Below, one piece after another: positions 48,420 through 59,500 of a DNA stretch of 64,000 bases. Under the pieces are notes generated by a model, which made no database searches, was not told the origin of the DNA, and saw only the letters and a program-made list of their open reading frames with translations. Within the stretch, counting starts at the first letter, position 1. Each line of letters opens with the position of its first letter. The position numbers and the translations under genes are program-made. The stretch comes from Rhypophila decipiens (Eukaryota; Ascomycota; Sordariomycetes; Sordariales; Naviculisporaceae): positions 117,614 to 181,613 of the forward strand of contig MU858112.1 in NCBI GenBank assembly GCA_033297075.1, written 5' to 3'.

Positions 48420-51234
48420 ATGGCGCCGTCTTTAAACACGCACTCGTCGTTTCAACGACCGAGGACTGGCAATGGGGAGCGTCCAGGCACTCGCGACCAG
48501 CAGGAGAGCAACTTAATGATTCCCAGCCGCACCTCGTCCCTCCACTCGCGAATTACTCAGCCGATCCCCTCGACTCTTAGCACCAAGCCCCAGCAGCGGA
48601 CTCCCAAGACGCTCACCCATGCGTACATGGTCTGTGGTGTCGGCCGTGAACCCTCCCAATGGGTCAAGGCCCCGGCTCCGGCGCAGGGAAAGATTGGGCA
48701 CATGAAGGGCGCTGTTGGCCAGTTCTGGCTTCCCGAGATTCTAGGAAGCAGTCCCAGGCTTGAGCAGGACAACGAGATCGCCCGCGCTCTTCATGCCGCC
48801 ATGAGGGCTTGCTTCCCTCACGATGTCGAGATTTGCACCGGCCGGAGCCAGCCCCACTGTGTTCACCATGCCTTCGTCCTCCAGCAAGACTCTTCCCACA
48901 CGCTCTACGGTATCTCGTTGCGCGTCTGGTCGCGCGCTGACGAGAAGAGGGCCGAAACCATCCGGGAGCTTCGCAAGAGAACCGAACCCGACTTCTATGA
49001 CAACCCGGACGAGCAGTACTGGATTCCCTACTGCCTGTCGTTCTTGTCGAGATATCCTCTCTACAATCTGCTCGGCGATTACCTCCGTGGCATGTGGATC
49101 CATTGGAACAAGGCTACTAACCTGTTCCATGCCGAAGAGGTCTCGCGCATTCTCAGCTTCCCGGCCCCTCGATTGAACGATCTCGTCCGGATCGACATGA
49201 AGGACTATGCCCTGTGCTATCAGTTCCCGTCCTCCCCCACGGGTTTCCAGAACTTTGCCATGTGGCCACTCTTCTGCTGCCTGTCGATTCCCAACATCGT
49301 CGGTGTCATCGAGGCCGCAATCTCGCCCACTCGCCGCATCATCTTCGTCAGCCACTACCCCGCCATGCTCACCATGGCCGCCGAGACGGTCCGGTTCTGC
49401 GTCCGTGTGTACGAGTGGAGCGGTCTCTACGTCCCTGTTGTCCATGCTCGTCACGCCAAGGAGCTGGTGCAGGAGCCTGGTCCGTACATCCTGGGTATCA
49501 CGGCCGAGTGCAGGTCTCTCTTCACTGCGCCGACCGATGCCCTGGTTGTCGACCTCGATCGCAATTTTGTTCTTACCTCAAGCCCGCCCACTGCTCTCAA
49601 CGCAGGTCAGCGCAATAAGTTTGTGACTCGCCTCACTCAGGCGCTCCACGGTGATGTCACGCCTTCGGGCGTTCCCCAGCATCTTCGATCAGCGTACGGT
49701 GGTGGAAAGCTCGTTCCGGCTGGTCAGATCATCGTGATGCGTGGTGAAGTCGAGTCAATCCAGGACCCCGAGTGGTGGAATCAGGACTCCGTCATGGCTG
49801 TGATGGACCACGTTTGTGAGAAGATGGTATGTTTTGGAATTTTCCATTCTCGATTGACTTGTTGCTAACATTTTGGAATAGGGTCGCAATACCGGTCTCA
49901 AGGCTGTCTTTGGCGGAAGCGTTAAGAAGCCCCTCATGACCAAGGTGTCTATGAGACATCTGAACGAGATTGTTCGGGAACGCAACCAATACTCACGCGA
50001 TGCGTTGGAGGCGTGGCAAGATTTCATCAATCTCAAGGGCCGGATGGAAACCGAGCTCGCCAAGACCACCAAGCGTAACAACTACTTGGTTGATGAGCTC
50101 GAGAGCTGGAAGCAGCAATTCCTCAAGTTCCAGGCTTTCGCCGAGACCCTCACCAAGGAGACGCAGGACCTCAAGGTCAAGATTGAGGGAAGCAAGCGTG
50201 AGAACCGCCGTCTGGCAGGTCTCATTGACCAGCAAAAGGACGACAATGCTCGCCTGTCTGTTCGCCTTGCTGGCACAGAGAAGCAACGCGACGATGCTCT
50301 TGAGGCACTGGTTCTGCAGCAAGAAATTGCCGAGGAGCTTGAGCGTGAGCGCAAGAGGAACAAGAAGGAGCTTAGTGCTCTCCAGCATACCAACGTCACC
50401 ATTGTCAGGCAACGTGACGAGGCTCGCCGTGTGGTCCTGCACCTCCGCAGCCTGATTTCTGGCCAGCATCATCACATGGAGCACCTTGTGAAGACGCTCA
50501 CCGCTCCAGATGAGCTTGCTGCTGAGATCGAGGCAGGATTTGCTGCTGAGGACGCTGCCGAGGAGCAGGAGGAGGCTGAGCCTTCAGAGAGCCGCTTCAA
50601 GAAGAACCTCGACCGCGCCAGCAGGCGTATCTCGACGCAGCAGTTCATCGATGTAGCAGATCGGCATCTCAAGGACAAGACGGATGCTATTGCTCACATT
50701 ATCCGCAACATTGCGGAACAGTGCCAGGCGGCCGTCGAAGGCCTGCAACTTGCCCAAGACGCCGAGCTGGGCTTCGCATCACAGTCCCCAGCTGCCAAGC
50801 TTGCGCATCACACGGCCAAGCTCCGCCGGGGGAGTAATCTCTCCGTTGCCAATAGTGACGACGGACACTCTTCCGTCACGACCTCAGACGCCGGAGAAGA
50901 TAACATGCACCTCCGCCCCGCCAGCGGGAGGACGTCTAGCATCCCACCCACACCGGATCTCGTTCCCAACCGCAGCAGCACTAGCATGTCAATCGCGAGC
51001 ACGGCAACGACCCCTGAGCGCACCTCCCAACAGTATATCATTGGACATGATATTCCCACCAAGATCGTCGAGGACGACGAAGATGAGGAGCTCACCCATG
51101 GCAACCGAGGCGAGAGCGATGGCAACTCCATCCCCCACCCCGCGCAGGAACCGGGGCTCGTGGGCAAGCACTCCGAGGGCCTGATCCACCGTCCTTCGGG
51201 GGCGAGAATCAGTGCTCTTGGTGGTCTTCGTTAA
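48420..51234 (+). CDS. DENN-domain protein, putative Rab GEF
   Basis: Exons 48420-49826 and 49882-51234 (55-nt phase-0 intron) encode 919 residues. The first 470 residues form a DENN module: a uDENN-like start (HAYMVCGVGREPSQW), core DENN segments (YGISLRVWSR, YWIPYCLSFLSRYPLYNLLGDYLRGMW, FRCLSI-like LFCCLSIPNIVGVIEAAISP, RIIFVSHYPAMLTMAAETV) and PYILGITAECRSLF. Residues 500-640 are a heptad-rich coiled coil, and the rest is Ser/Thr/Glu-rich and probably disordered. DENN proteins exchange nucleotide on Rab GTPases in membrane traffic; the Rab partner is not inferable. Confidence 0.88.
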
Positions 51235-52568
51235 GCCGACGGCTGGTGTGCGAGTTTCTTTGTTTCTTGAGTAAATTTCACGCAGCATGCTGATGTCTGT
51301 TCTTTTACCTGTTATTATACCAATCCTTCCTTTTCACGGCGGTTTTCATGTGTCCACAACATTTCCATACCCCCCTTTCCCCCCAAACGAGAAACATCAA
51401 TCCCGGTTTCTCGTTGTCATTTGTACGGGCGTTTTGAGAGAAGCAGCGAGCGAATGGAATGCGTAATATTCCCGTGTGCGAGCGAGCGATTGATGGAACT
51501 AGTTGCAGCCTCTTTTTCTTTTCTACTACCCATTTTCTTGTTTCTTATTTCATGTGTCACTCAACATATACTTCTTTTATTCCCCCTATTTGCCGACAGT
51601 ACCGATATGCAGGAGGTCCCTTTGACGATGGAGGGGTTTCGAGGTGGAGGATAAAAAGACGACCAAGGTTCACTGAAGGCTATCACTTTTTTCGGACATT
51701 TTTACTGTCTATTATTTTGCAGCTTCTTCTCATTTTATCGACTATCCAGCTAGTTCATCATAAAGCCATGCCATATTCATATATCATACTTTGCTACCTT
51801 GCTACATAGATAGCTTAGTTATAACCGTCCGTCTGGTCTCACGCAATACAGAGATGAGTTTGTTACTTTTCGTGTTGACCCACAAAGCGTTGGTATCAGA
51901 CAAGTGAATGAGTATATGATGCTCAAGGTGAGAACCGGCACGACCAAGACAAGTTGATTAATGGTACTTTAAGAGCGTACGTCTATTAACACATCTTTCA
52001 CATGCGGTCTTGATGGACAAGACCATTCCCCTTGAAATTTCTTTTTTTTTTTTCGTATACCTAGCATTGGATGAGATGCCCCAAGCAGAATATCATTACC
52101 ATTCCCGTCAGAACGGATTTTGATTCGAGGTCAGCTGGAAGATCACAAAGAAGAATATAATAGACAAGACTCACTCTCCTCTGTGAGGATAAGTAAACTG
52201 GAAGTTTGCCGAGTGTAAGGAAATAAGATCATTTTTCTTCAATTATCACCCAGATACCTAGCTGTGCAAAGGAACTCTTTTGTTTTTGTAAGATGGTGTA
52301 AATCACTCGAATGGAAATTCTTAATACCATGTTAAAATGCCATATTGACAAAGTTGAGAGCATCATGAGTTAGTTAACCACCACGAACACACACACACAA
52401 ATATCTAGATATGTTAGCTACCTAGCAAACCCAGTTAACCCAAAACTCATCGAACTTTAAGAATTTACTCAAGAATAAAAATAAACATAAACATATAATC
52501 CATAGGAGTCAGTCCCTTTTCCTCTCCCCCATATTCTCGCCTTCCTGGGGAGGGGGAAAAGCAAGCTT
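51235..52568. other. Convergent 3' region, DENN / pirin
   Basis: A 1.3-kb gap between converging stop codons. The right half is AT-rich with a CA run near 52388. No gene is supported. Confidence 0.5.
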
Positions 52569-53798
52569 TTACCTAACCATCCTCTTCCCAATCTCACTCT
52601 GCCACCCCCTCGCGCGCTCAAACCCATTCTTGAACCCCTGGAAATCCTCAAACGCCTGATAGACCTCGTCCTGACTATTAAGCACAAACGGCCCGTACTG
52701 CACAACCTTTTGGTCCAGCGGCGTGCCGGCGATGAGCACCACCCTGCCCGGCTTGCTCTCGCCCGCATCGACCGACATGACGACTACATTCCCCTCGTCG
52801 TCTTCCTGCTCAAACACTACATTGTGATACTGCGCTGCTGTTTTTTGGTGCTGATTTTCTCCAAAAATAATGTCGGCGCCTTCGAGGAGGTACGCAAATG
52901 CGGTCCATTTTTCGGGAAGGGGCTGGGTTATTTTTCCGCCGGGGGATATTGTTATGTCTAGGATCCAGACGGGGGTGTAGGCGAGGTCTTTGACGCTGTC
53001 TACGCCGTGGGACTGCCCGCTAATCACCTTGACACTAACCCGTCCATCATCCACCTCGACAGTAGGGATCTCGTCCGCGCGCAGGTCTCGATATCGCGGC
53101 TCGCAGTTTTTCAGCTTGGCGGGCAGGTCGACCCACAATTGCAGGCCTACATTGGGGGATCCGTCCGGGTTGAGGGATGGCATCTCGGCGTGCATGATGC
53201 CTTTTCCTGCGGTCATGAACTGGAGATCGCCGGCGTGGATGGTGCCCTTGTTTCCGGCAAAGTCTTCGTGGTCGACGCCGCCGCTGAGGAGGTAGGTTAT
53301 TGTTTCTTGGCCTCTGTGCGGGTGGTCGGGGAAGCCGGCGCCGGGGCGGATGCTGAAGTGGTCTAGCATTAGGAAGGGGGAGAGGTTCCGCAGGGAGGGG
53401 GTGCCAATGCTGCGCCGGACTCGTGCGCCTGCTCCTTCGGATTGTTCTATTGCGTGGAAGATTTTGAGGATCCGCCGCGGGATGGACTTGGTTACTGCTT
53501 GGGTGGACATTTCTTTTTCTTCTTCTGTTGGTTGTTCTGGGGTTGAGTTGGTGGTGTTTGGTGGGATTGGTGTGGTGAGGAGGTAGCTGTATATGGGGAG
53601 GATGAAAGCTGCTGTTGTCTTTATGAGGTCTTGGATTTGTTGGTGTTGTTGGAAAGAGGATATGAGTTGACGAAAAGTGGTTGTTTGAGATTCTTGAGCT
53701 TCTTGTTGCTGGTTGACAACTACCAAAAGAACCGAGAATATCCCAAAGAGTATGGTGATGACGGTGAGGCCGGTCGAGGAAAATGTCAAGTTCTTCAT
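52569..53798 (-). CDS. Pirin-family cupin with N-terminal membrane segment
   Basis: A single exon of 409 residues. The bicupin pirin fold is clear: SIGTPSLRNLSPFLMLDHF, the metal-binding DHPHRGQETITYLLSGGVDHEDFAGN, GIMHAEMP and, in the second half, VWILDITISPGG and AGTPLDQKVVQYGPFVLNS. Pirins bind Fe and act as transcription cofactors or quercetinases. About 96 residues precede the usual pirin start, with one hydrophobic helix near residues 10-30 (LTVITILFGIFSVLLVVV). An internal ATG at 53508-53510 (MSTQAVTKS) coincides with the normal start and has a purine at -3, whereas the first ATG has C at -3. Both membrane-anchored and soluble forms are therefore possible. Confidence 0.9.
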   Translation of the reverse strand: MKNLTFSSTGLTVITILFGIFSVLLVVVNQQQEAQESQTTTFRQLISSFQQHQQIQDLIKTTAAFILPIYSYLLTTPIPPNTTNSTPEQPTEEEKEMSTQAVTKSIPRRILKIFHAIEQSEGAGARVRRSIGTPSLRNLSPFLMLDHFSIRPGAGFPDHPHRGQETITYLLSGGVDHEDFAGNKGTIHAGDLQFMTAGKGIMHAEMPSLNPDGSPNVGLQLWVDLPAKLKNCEPRYRDLRADEIPTVEVDDGRVSVKVISGQSHGVDSVKDLAYTPVWILDITISPGGKITQPLPEKWTAFAYLLEGADIIFGENQHQKTAAQYHNVVFEQEDDEGNVVVMSVDAGESKPGRVVLIAGTPLDQKVVQYGPFVLNSQDEVYQAFEDFQGFKNGFERARGWQSEIGKRMVR

Positions 53799-55907
53799 GT
53801 GGGATGGAGTGATGGGGTCTTATATATTCCACACTTTCTTTCACGACGGGGAGGTGTGGAAGTCGAGGATATTACGTCTTGTTTAATAAGCAGCTAGCCC
53901 AGGATGATGCCTTTGAATTGTGAAGTGCTGAATGGGGTCCAAATCGCTTTTGCAGAAAACAGAATCTTGCTTATAAGGAGATATCTGAAGCTTCTCCTCT
54001 GTATTCAGTTCTATAAGTTTCTCGAAAATCCCCCGCCACGGCCCCATTGCAATTTGTGAGTCGAGTGTCCTTTGCTCTGTCATCGCTTGACAAGCACTGA
54101 CAAGCTGAGACTTTGCCATTTGCCAATTCAACCCCACCAACAACTTCCCGGTAATCCATGACTAAGCGTCCGTCGACCTTGCCGCAAACGGAATAGCGGG
54201 ATCTTGTAGGCCGGCTTACATCAGGTTCGGTAATCGGTCTGTCATCCGGCGGGTGACCTCCGGGATATGTACTCCACCAGTTCGGCCTTCGGGTTGAAGC
54301 ATCACGGACGACGATCGCCCGACACGGAGGAGCCACGGAGCGAGTCGGGACTGTCAGACACATCAGCGTGGGGGTAGGAGTCTCATTAAAACAAAGTGAA
54401 AGCAAGGGACATTAAATCCCCGAAACATTCCATGTTTTTTCTCCGTATTGGCTGGGCAATTAGCATTGTTCTTTTCATGTCTCACAAGAGTCTGCAGGGG
54501 GTCAGAGAATGATGATTGATGACCCAAAAGTCCCGCTACCCTTGAGACTTGACCTTGCCGGATCCCGAGACCCATTCCATCTCCTTGGGTCTTGGCTATT
54601 GAGTCTGTTTACAAGTCAGAAAGTAAACAAATCAGAACTCGTGCAATTGCTATTGTGAGCCTTGGATTACCATGGCGTGTTTCCCTCCTCCCTCCTCCTT
54701 GATTTGGTCACTGCCTGCAAGATTGCCAAGTCCGGGATGCAAAAACGGGACAACAGGACACCATGACCTCCTGCTGTCGTAGATTTTGAACTACCGTACA
54801 CTATAGCCTGTTCCTATTCGATATTTGTGAATGACTGATCACGAATTATGATGTGATGGGAGAAAGTCCTACGTGGACTACTCGGGCTATATGGGTACCG
54901 TACACATGGAGATACCATGACCATATCGCACAGCTACCATGCTACCTGAGATAAGACTCCGATGGTGGTGTGTCGATCAACATGATAAGAAGAGAAACAC
55001 AAAACGGGAGCCACGTCGATGTGCTATCGTGTACTGTAACAGGTTACCCAAGTGCGGGGAGGAGGACAAGAGAGAGTGTGCTGAGCAGTCTGGACGTGAA
55101 TCAAAGACAAGGAGGAGGTTTGAAAAAGCGGCCTTCAATGGCTTAAAGTATGATGGCATGACAGGACTTGAATAATGTGTCCAAGGCTGCCGTCAGCCAT
55201 TGATCCACCAGCGGGAGTTGATCTCGGATAAAGCTAATTGTGAATAGACTTATTACGACCATGAAGATGGATGTGATGCCCCTGTCAGTATGTAGTAAGG
55301 TAGGTTATGAAGGGGTGACCCGATTGTATTAAAGAGCTGCTACTACCAATTATATGTAACGAGGAAAATGAGCAGACAGACAGAGACCCAAGAACAGAGT
55401 ATTGGGAACAAAGATTAAGGACCAAGGGAAAATTCCAAAACAGTAGTAAAAAACATTAAAGTCAAAAAGAAAATACAGAAGGGTTGGTTGGCCCCCCCAA
55501 TGGATATCGCCCCATGTAAAGCGCCCGTCTCTGACTGACTGCTCATATGTGTTGGTGGTGCCCTAAATTGCCAAATCATCGACTACCTAGGGCTCTATTT
55601 CCCATTCCCTCCCACCCACTGCCAGAGCCAGAGACCTCCTTTGTCGTTGTCTAGTCGATAGGTGTTGGTCGAAAGTGATGACACGACGAACCGAAGAAAA
55701 CCCTTTTTTCCAAAGCAATCACAATGCAGCAATGCCAGATGTCATGCTTGAGCGGCTTTTGATAATGCTCCTTTTGACTCCGGACGCCGTCCCGCATCCA
55801 GGCGTTTCCTTCCTGCAGTGGTCTATTTTCGACTTTTCGGCATGCAACACAATCTCGGACAATCCCACCTCGACCTCTGGCTGGACTAGCTTGACATGAC
55901 AAGCATT
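53799..55907. other. Intergenic, pirin promoter and CAP20 3' side
   Basis: A 2.1-kb gap between two minus-strand genes. Open frames such as one at 53971-54405 show no family motif and are not called. Confidence 0.5.
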
Positions 55908-56511
55908 TTAGTTGTTGGCGCGGTCGTTCGCCACCTGCTTGACATCATCCTTCTTGCTCCCGAGGTAGTTGGAGAGGAAGGTAATGGTCTCGGCGGTGAG
56001 GACCAGGGTGGTGGTCACGCCGGCCTTGGTGACGGTCGTTATACGGTTGTTGTTGTCGCACTTCTTATATTCGGCGCTGTAGGTGCTGATGACATGCTCC
56101 TTGCCGGCAGAACCGATGGTGATGGGGAGAGAGACAAGAGCGCGAGCACCGTCGATGAGGTCACTGGTTGGTGTCTTGACGGCGGGAAATTTCTCGTCGA
56201 CAATGCACAGTAACCTGTCGCCGAGATCGTCGGCGGCCTTGACGTAGGGCTTGACGATCTCGAAGGGACGAGCGAGGTAAGGAACAGCAGGCGCGGCAAA
56301 TTTCTGGTACACCGAGGTGCTGACCTCTATCGATCGTTGGCCATATGGGTTCGCCTTGAAGGCCTCGACCGAGTCGTTGATCACAGGGTAGCTGACGAGA
56401 TGCTGTTGTTCGACGTCAGACAGGAACAGGCCTATCGAGGGAGAATGGAATACTCACTTCGACAAAGGCCGAGGTGTGGGCGACATCCCCGTTGACCTGA
56501 GGGGCTGGCAT
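55908..56511 (-). CDS. cap20: CAP20/perilipin-like lipid-droplet protein
   Basis: Exons 56458-56511 and 55908-56402 (55-nt intron, GTGAGT...CAACAG) encode 182 residues. The fungal perilipin family (CAP20 in Colletotrichum, MPL1 in Metarhizium) coats lipid droplets and affects turgor in appressoria. The match rests on MPAPQVNGDVAHTSAFVEHLVSYPVIND at the junction, SNPYG-type KANPYGQRSIE, YVKAADDLGDRLLCIVDEKFPAVK and length. The C-terminus ends in a helical segment (VLTAETITFLSNYLGSKKDDVKQ). The family occurs in saprotrophs too, so pathogenicity cannot be inferred. The promoter would lie to the right of 56511. Confidence 0.85.
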
Positions 56512-59500
56512 CTTGTTTCTTTTCTGGGGCATGTTAGAAAGAGAAAGAACTGTCGCTGGGAACCGCAAGAGAGGGCAACAGGAGAGAGTTCAAATACTCG
56601 AAGGATGGGGGGCGGAACGGGTAACGGGTATATACCTTGGAGAGAGTCACAAGCAATGAAGGTGCTATGTTCGGGGAGAGCGGTATGAGGAGCCGTAGAG
56701 GCGTGTCAGACGGGGCGTGAGACGTGTGTGTTGCGTTCGGTAATCGCTCGTTGGGTTGCAATGGATATTGGAAAGCAAGTGGAGGAACAAGTTGGGAAAG
56801 TGGAAGAGGAAGCAAGCACGGAACAGCAACAGGAACAGGACTGGAAATGGAAATGGAATTACTCCGTACTGGAATGTCAAGCAGGGTCAAGAGATCCAGG
56901 GACTGGTTTGATTGATGGAATGTTTCCCCTGGGCCCGGTCTTCTTTTAGGGAAGCCGCCTTGACGCCACGCCTCGCTCCAGTAAGATTTCTCAGAAGCCC
57001 AATGCAAGGTGAGCAAGCAATTAGGTTTCTTGAGTCTTTTTTTCATGTGCTCGACATGTTCTTTGCCCCCCATCCACCCAACCAGCTTCTTTCATGGGCA
57101 TCATGGTGAGCACTTCCAAGGGAGGCGTCCCAAAGCGTGGTCAAGGTGGGGTTGTTTGGGCGAGCAGTGTGTGCGACAGTCCACTTTCCAGGCAAAATGC
57201 GCTGGGTTCAGTGAAATTCACCCCTCCACCAAGAGCCCCCACCCCTGTCCAATTGATAAGAAGTCCTTTGAAGCTTGGGCAGTGAGCTGCCGCTAGAGTC
57301 TGCCCTTGCTCCTGTCAGACTCGATTCATCCTGGGAGTTGGCATGTGAATGTGCTGGCCCATGCTCCTGAAACCCAGATCGCTGGATCCACCAACCAAGA
57401 GCTGGCTTGGCGGCTTCGGATCATGGTGTGGTTGGTGAACTTGACGTGCTTCGCTGTTGGTGTTGCATCCGATGCCGTTGAATTCGACACCCTCTGCATT
57501 CACCTCGTACAATGTTATCCTTATCGCCGTCACCGGATGGGAGCTTGAAGCTTCGAGTCTGCTTTTCTGTGGAAAATGCAAGACCCTGAATCTAGGAACT
57601 CTAGTTCCCACATTGTCTCTGTGTCGGATTTCCTCCTTGGCTGGCTGTCACAAAATAGATACAGCCACGCGGCGTGAGAAGTATTCCACAATTGAAGCTA
57701 TTACCATGGTGGTGTTACACTTACTCCGCAGAGCAGTCCACAAACACCAACCCCGGCGAGATCTGGCTTGGTAGGCGTCTAGAATCGGCATCATCAGAAA
57801 CAAGAAACGTGGCGCCACATGTCTCACCTAATATCAGAACTGTCGAGCGACAAGTGCTGATGCTCGACCTGCCATTTCAAGTACCGACCCGACAATGACG
57901 ACTCAAGGCGGCTCGTTGCTCGTTCTATCCCTCCTGGACGAGAGGACGACCAGGTAAAAGTCTCCTGATAGGTACCGGTTCAAGGTCCCGAGGTGCCTAG
58001 GAGGTGACACTGGGTTGGCTTCTGCTGATTTGGGCGGGAACGTGGCAATTTACCGTAGTCGAAGCCATCTTGCTGACTCCTCGGCTCAATTCGGCAGATA
58101 TGTATACTATTTGGTAAAAGATGGAAAACTGTCCGGAGCTAGAAAATTTCGACAATAATTCTCGACATCAAGAAAAATTTCCGCCCGCTATTGTAATGAT
58201 TGATGATGGCTCGCCAAGTTTGGTGATCCTTCACCCCACTATCCTATTCGGATGTGTTTGTCACGTCCCCAAGCTAGACCTCCTTGATCGTGATACCTGT
58301 GGAGAGCACCATGTTCTGATTAGGGTTGAGCCTGCCGGCCGGGCCTGGCCGCAGGGTACAGGGCTCGGAAGGCGCTTGTTTCCCGCCTGTCCCAGCGGTT
58401 GATTCCCTCCTTTCCGCTGTGGGAACACCTGAGAGGCTTGTGAACAGGGCCCTTCCCGATATCACATGTCAAGCTACCACTGCAGCCAACAAATTTGGCA
58501 AGTGGGTTACAGGAGACGACTTGGGAAACGATTAACGAGTGCCTCAAATGCGGTGAATCTGAGACCAGAAAAGAAAGAAACACGCGGCGAAGGATCCTCT
58601 TTCATTGTCCGCATTCGATTGCTTTGGTCTTCACTTTCCTGTTCCTCTCTGGCTGTGATCACTGATGATACGCACCAGCCAATCTGAAGCCCGCGCCAGC
58701 CAATAAACCACACATCCTTCCCGTTCTTTGATAACCTCACAGCCATCAAGTACCAACCCTGCATATCTGCACTCCCGTTTTGACCGAATGCACGTTTCAG
58801 CAAATGTGGTGATGCAATGCAACATCGATAAACTTTTCACCTTATCGAGCGGCATCCGATTTGCTCACCGTCTCAAGTTCATTCTTCCATCGAGAGGGGG
58901 TCATCGATTGGGTCACCGACTCGGCAGCTATCTTCCGATATCATAATTCTCAGCATTCGAAACGCATGTGCTGGACATATGGGAATCATGACCAACAACG
59001 GTCAATATCAACACGGCATCGCTGAACCTGAATGACTGCCGCCTCATTAGAGGCTGATTTTGGCTTTCGTCGGTCCGGGCCTTGTACGTAATAAGATTGT
59101 GCCTTTTCTGCCCATGTTTCTGACATGTGTTGGTCATGACGCAATGCCAGCTCTCAGCAGCCATGGCTTTTAAAAGGCAGCCGCAGCCGGAGCCGGTCTG
59201 CAGCAAGTTCCTTATCTTCACCTTCGATACGGGTCTAGCCGAGCGGCCTTGATGGTGCTCCCGAAGCTTGCCGATACGCCTCTTCTCCCTTTGTCCTTCC
59301 GGATCCGGCCCGGACTCGGTTCGGACGTACGGTTAGCTCACGGTTGGTACAATGGACCATTGGATGGCTTACGGAGCACCGGAGAGTGAGTGATGCCTTG
59401 AAAATCACAGCTATACCAGCCATTGAACCATATAACTTGGACATCAGAATCAGCACACCGACGGTGATGATCAACATGTCGCGCCCAGAGGACCACACAC

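Noticed and set aside
53971..54405. 144-codon minus-strand frame
   Set aside because: No family motif and no splice or codon support.
59230..59270. A-box-like TAGCCGAGCGG suggesting a tRNA
   Set aside because: No B box or pairing arms within tRNA distance.
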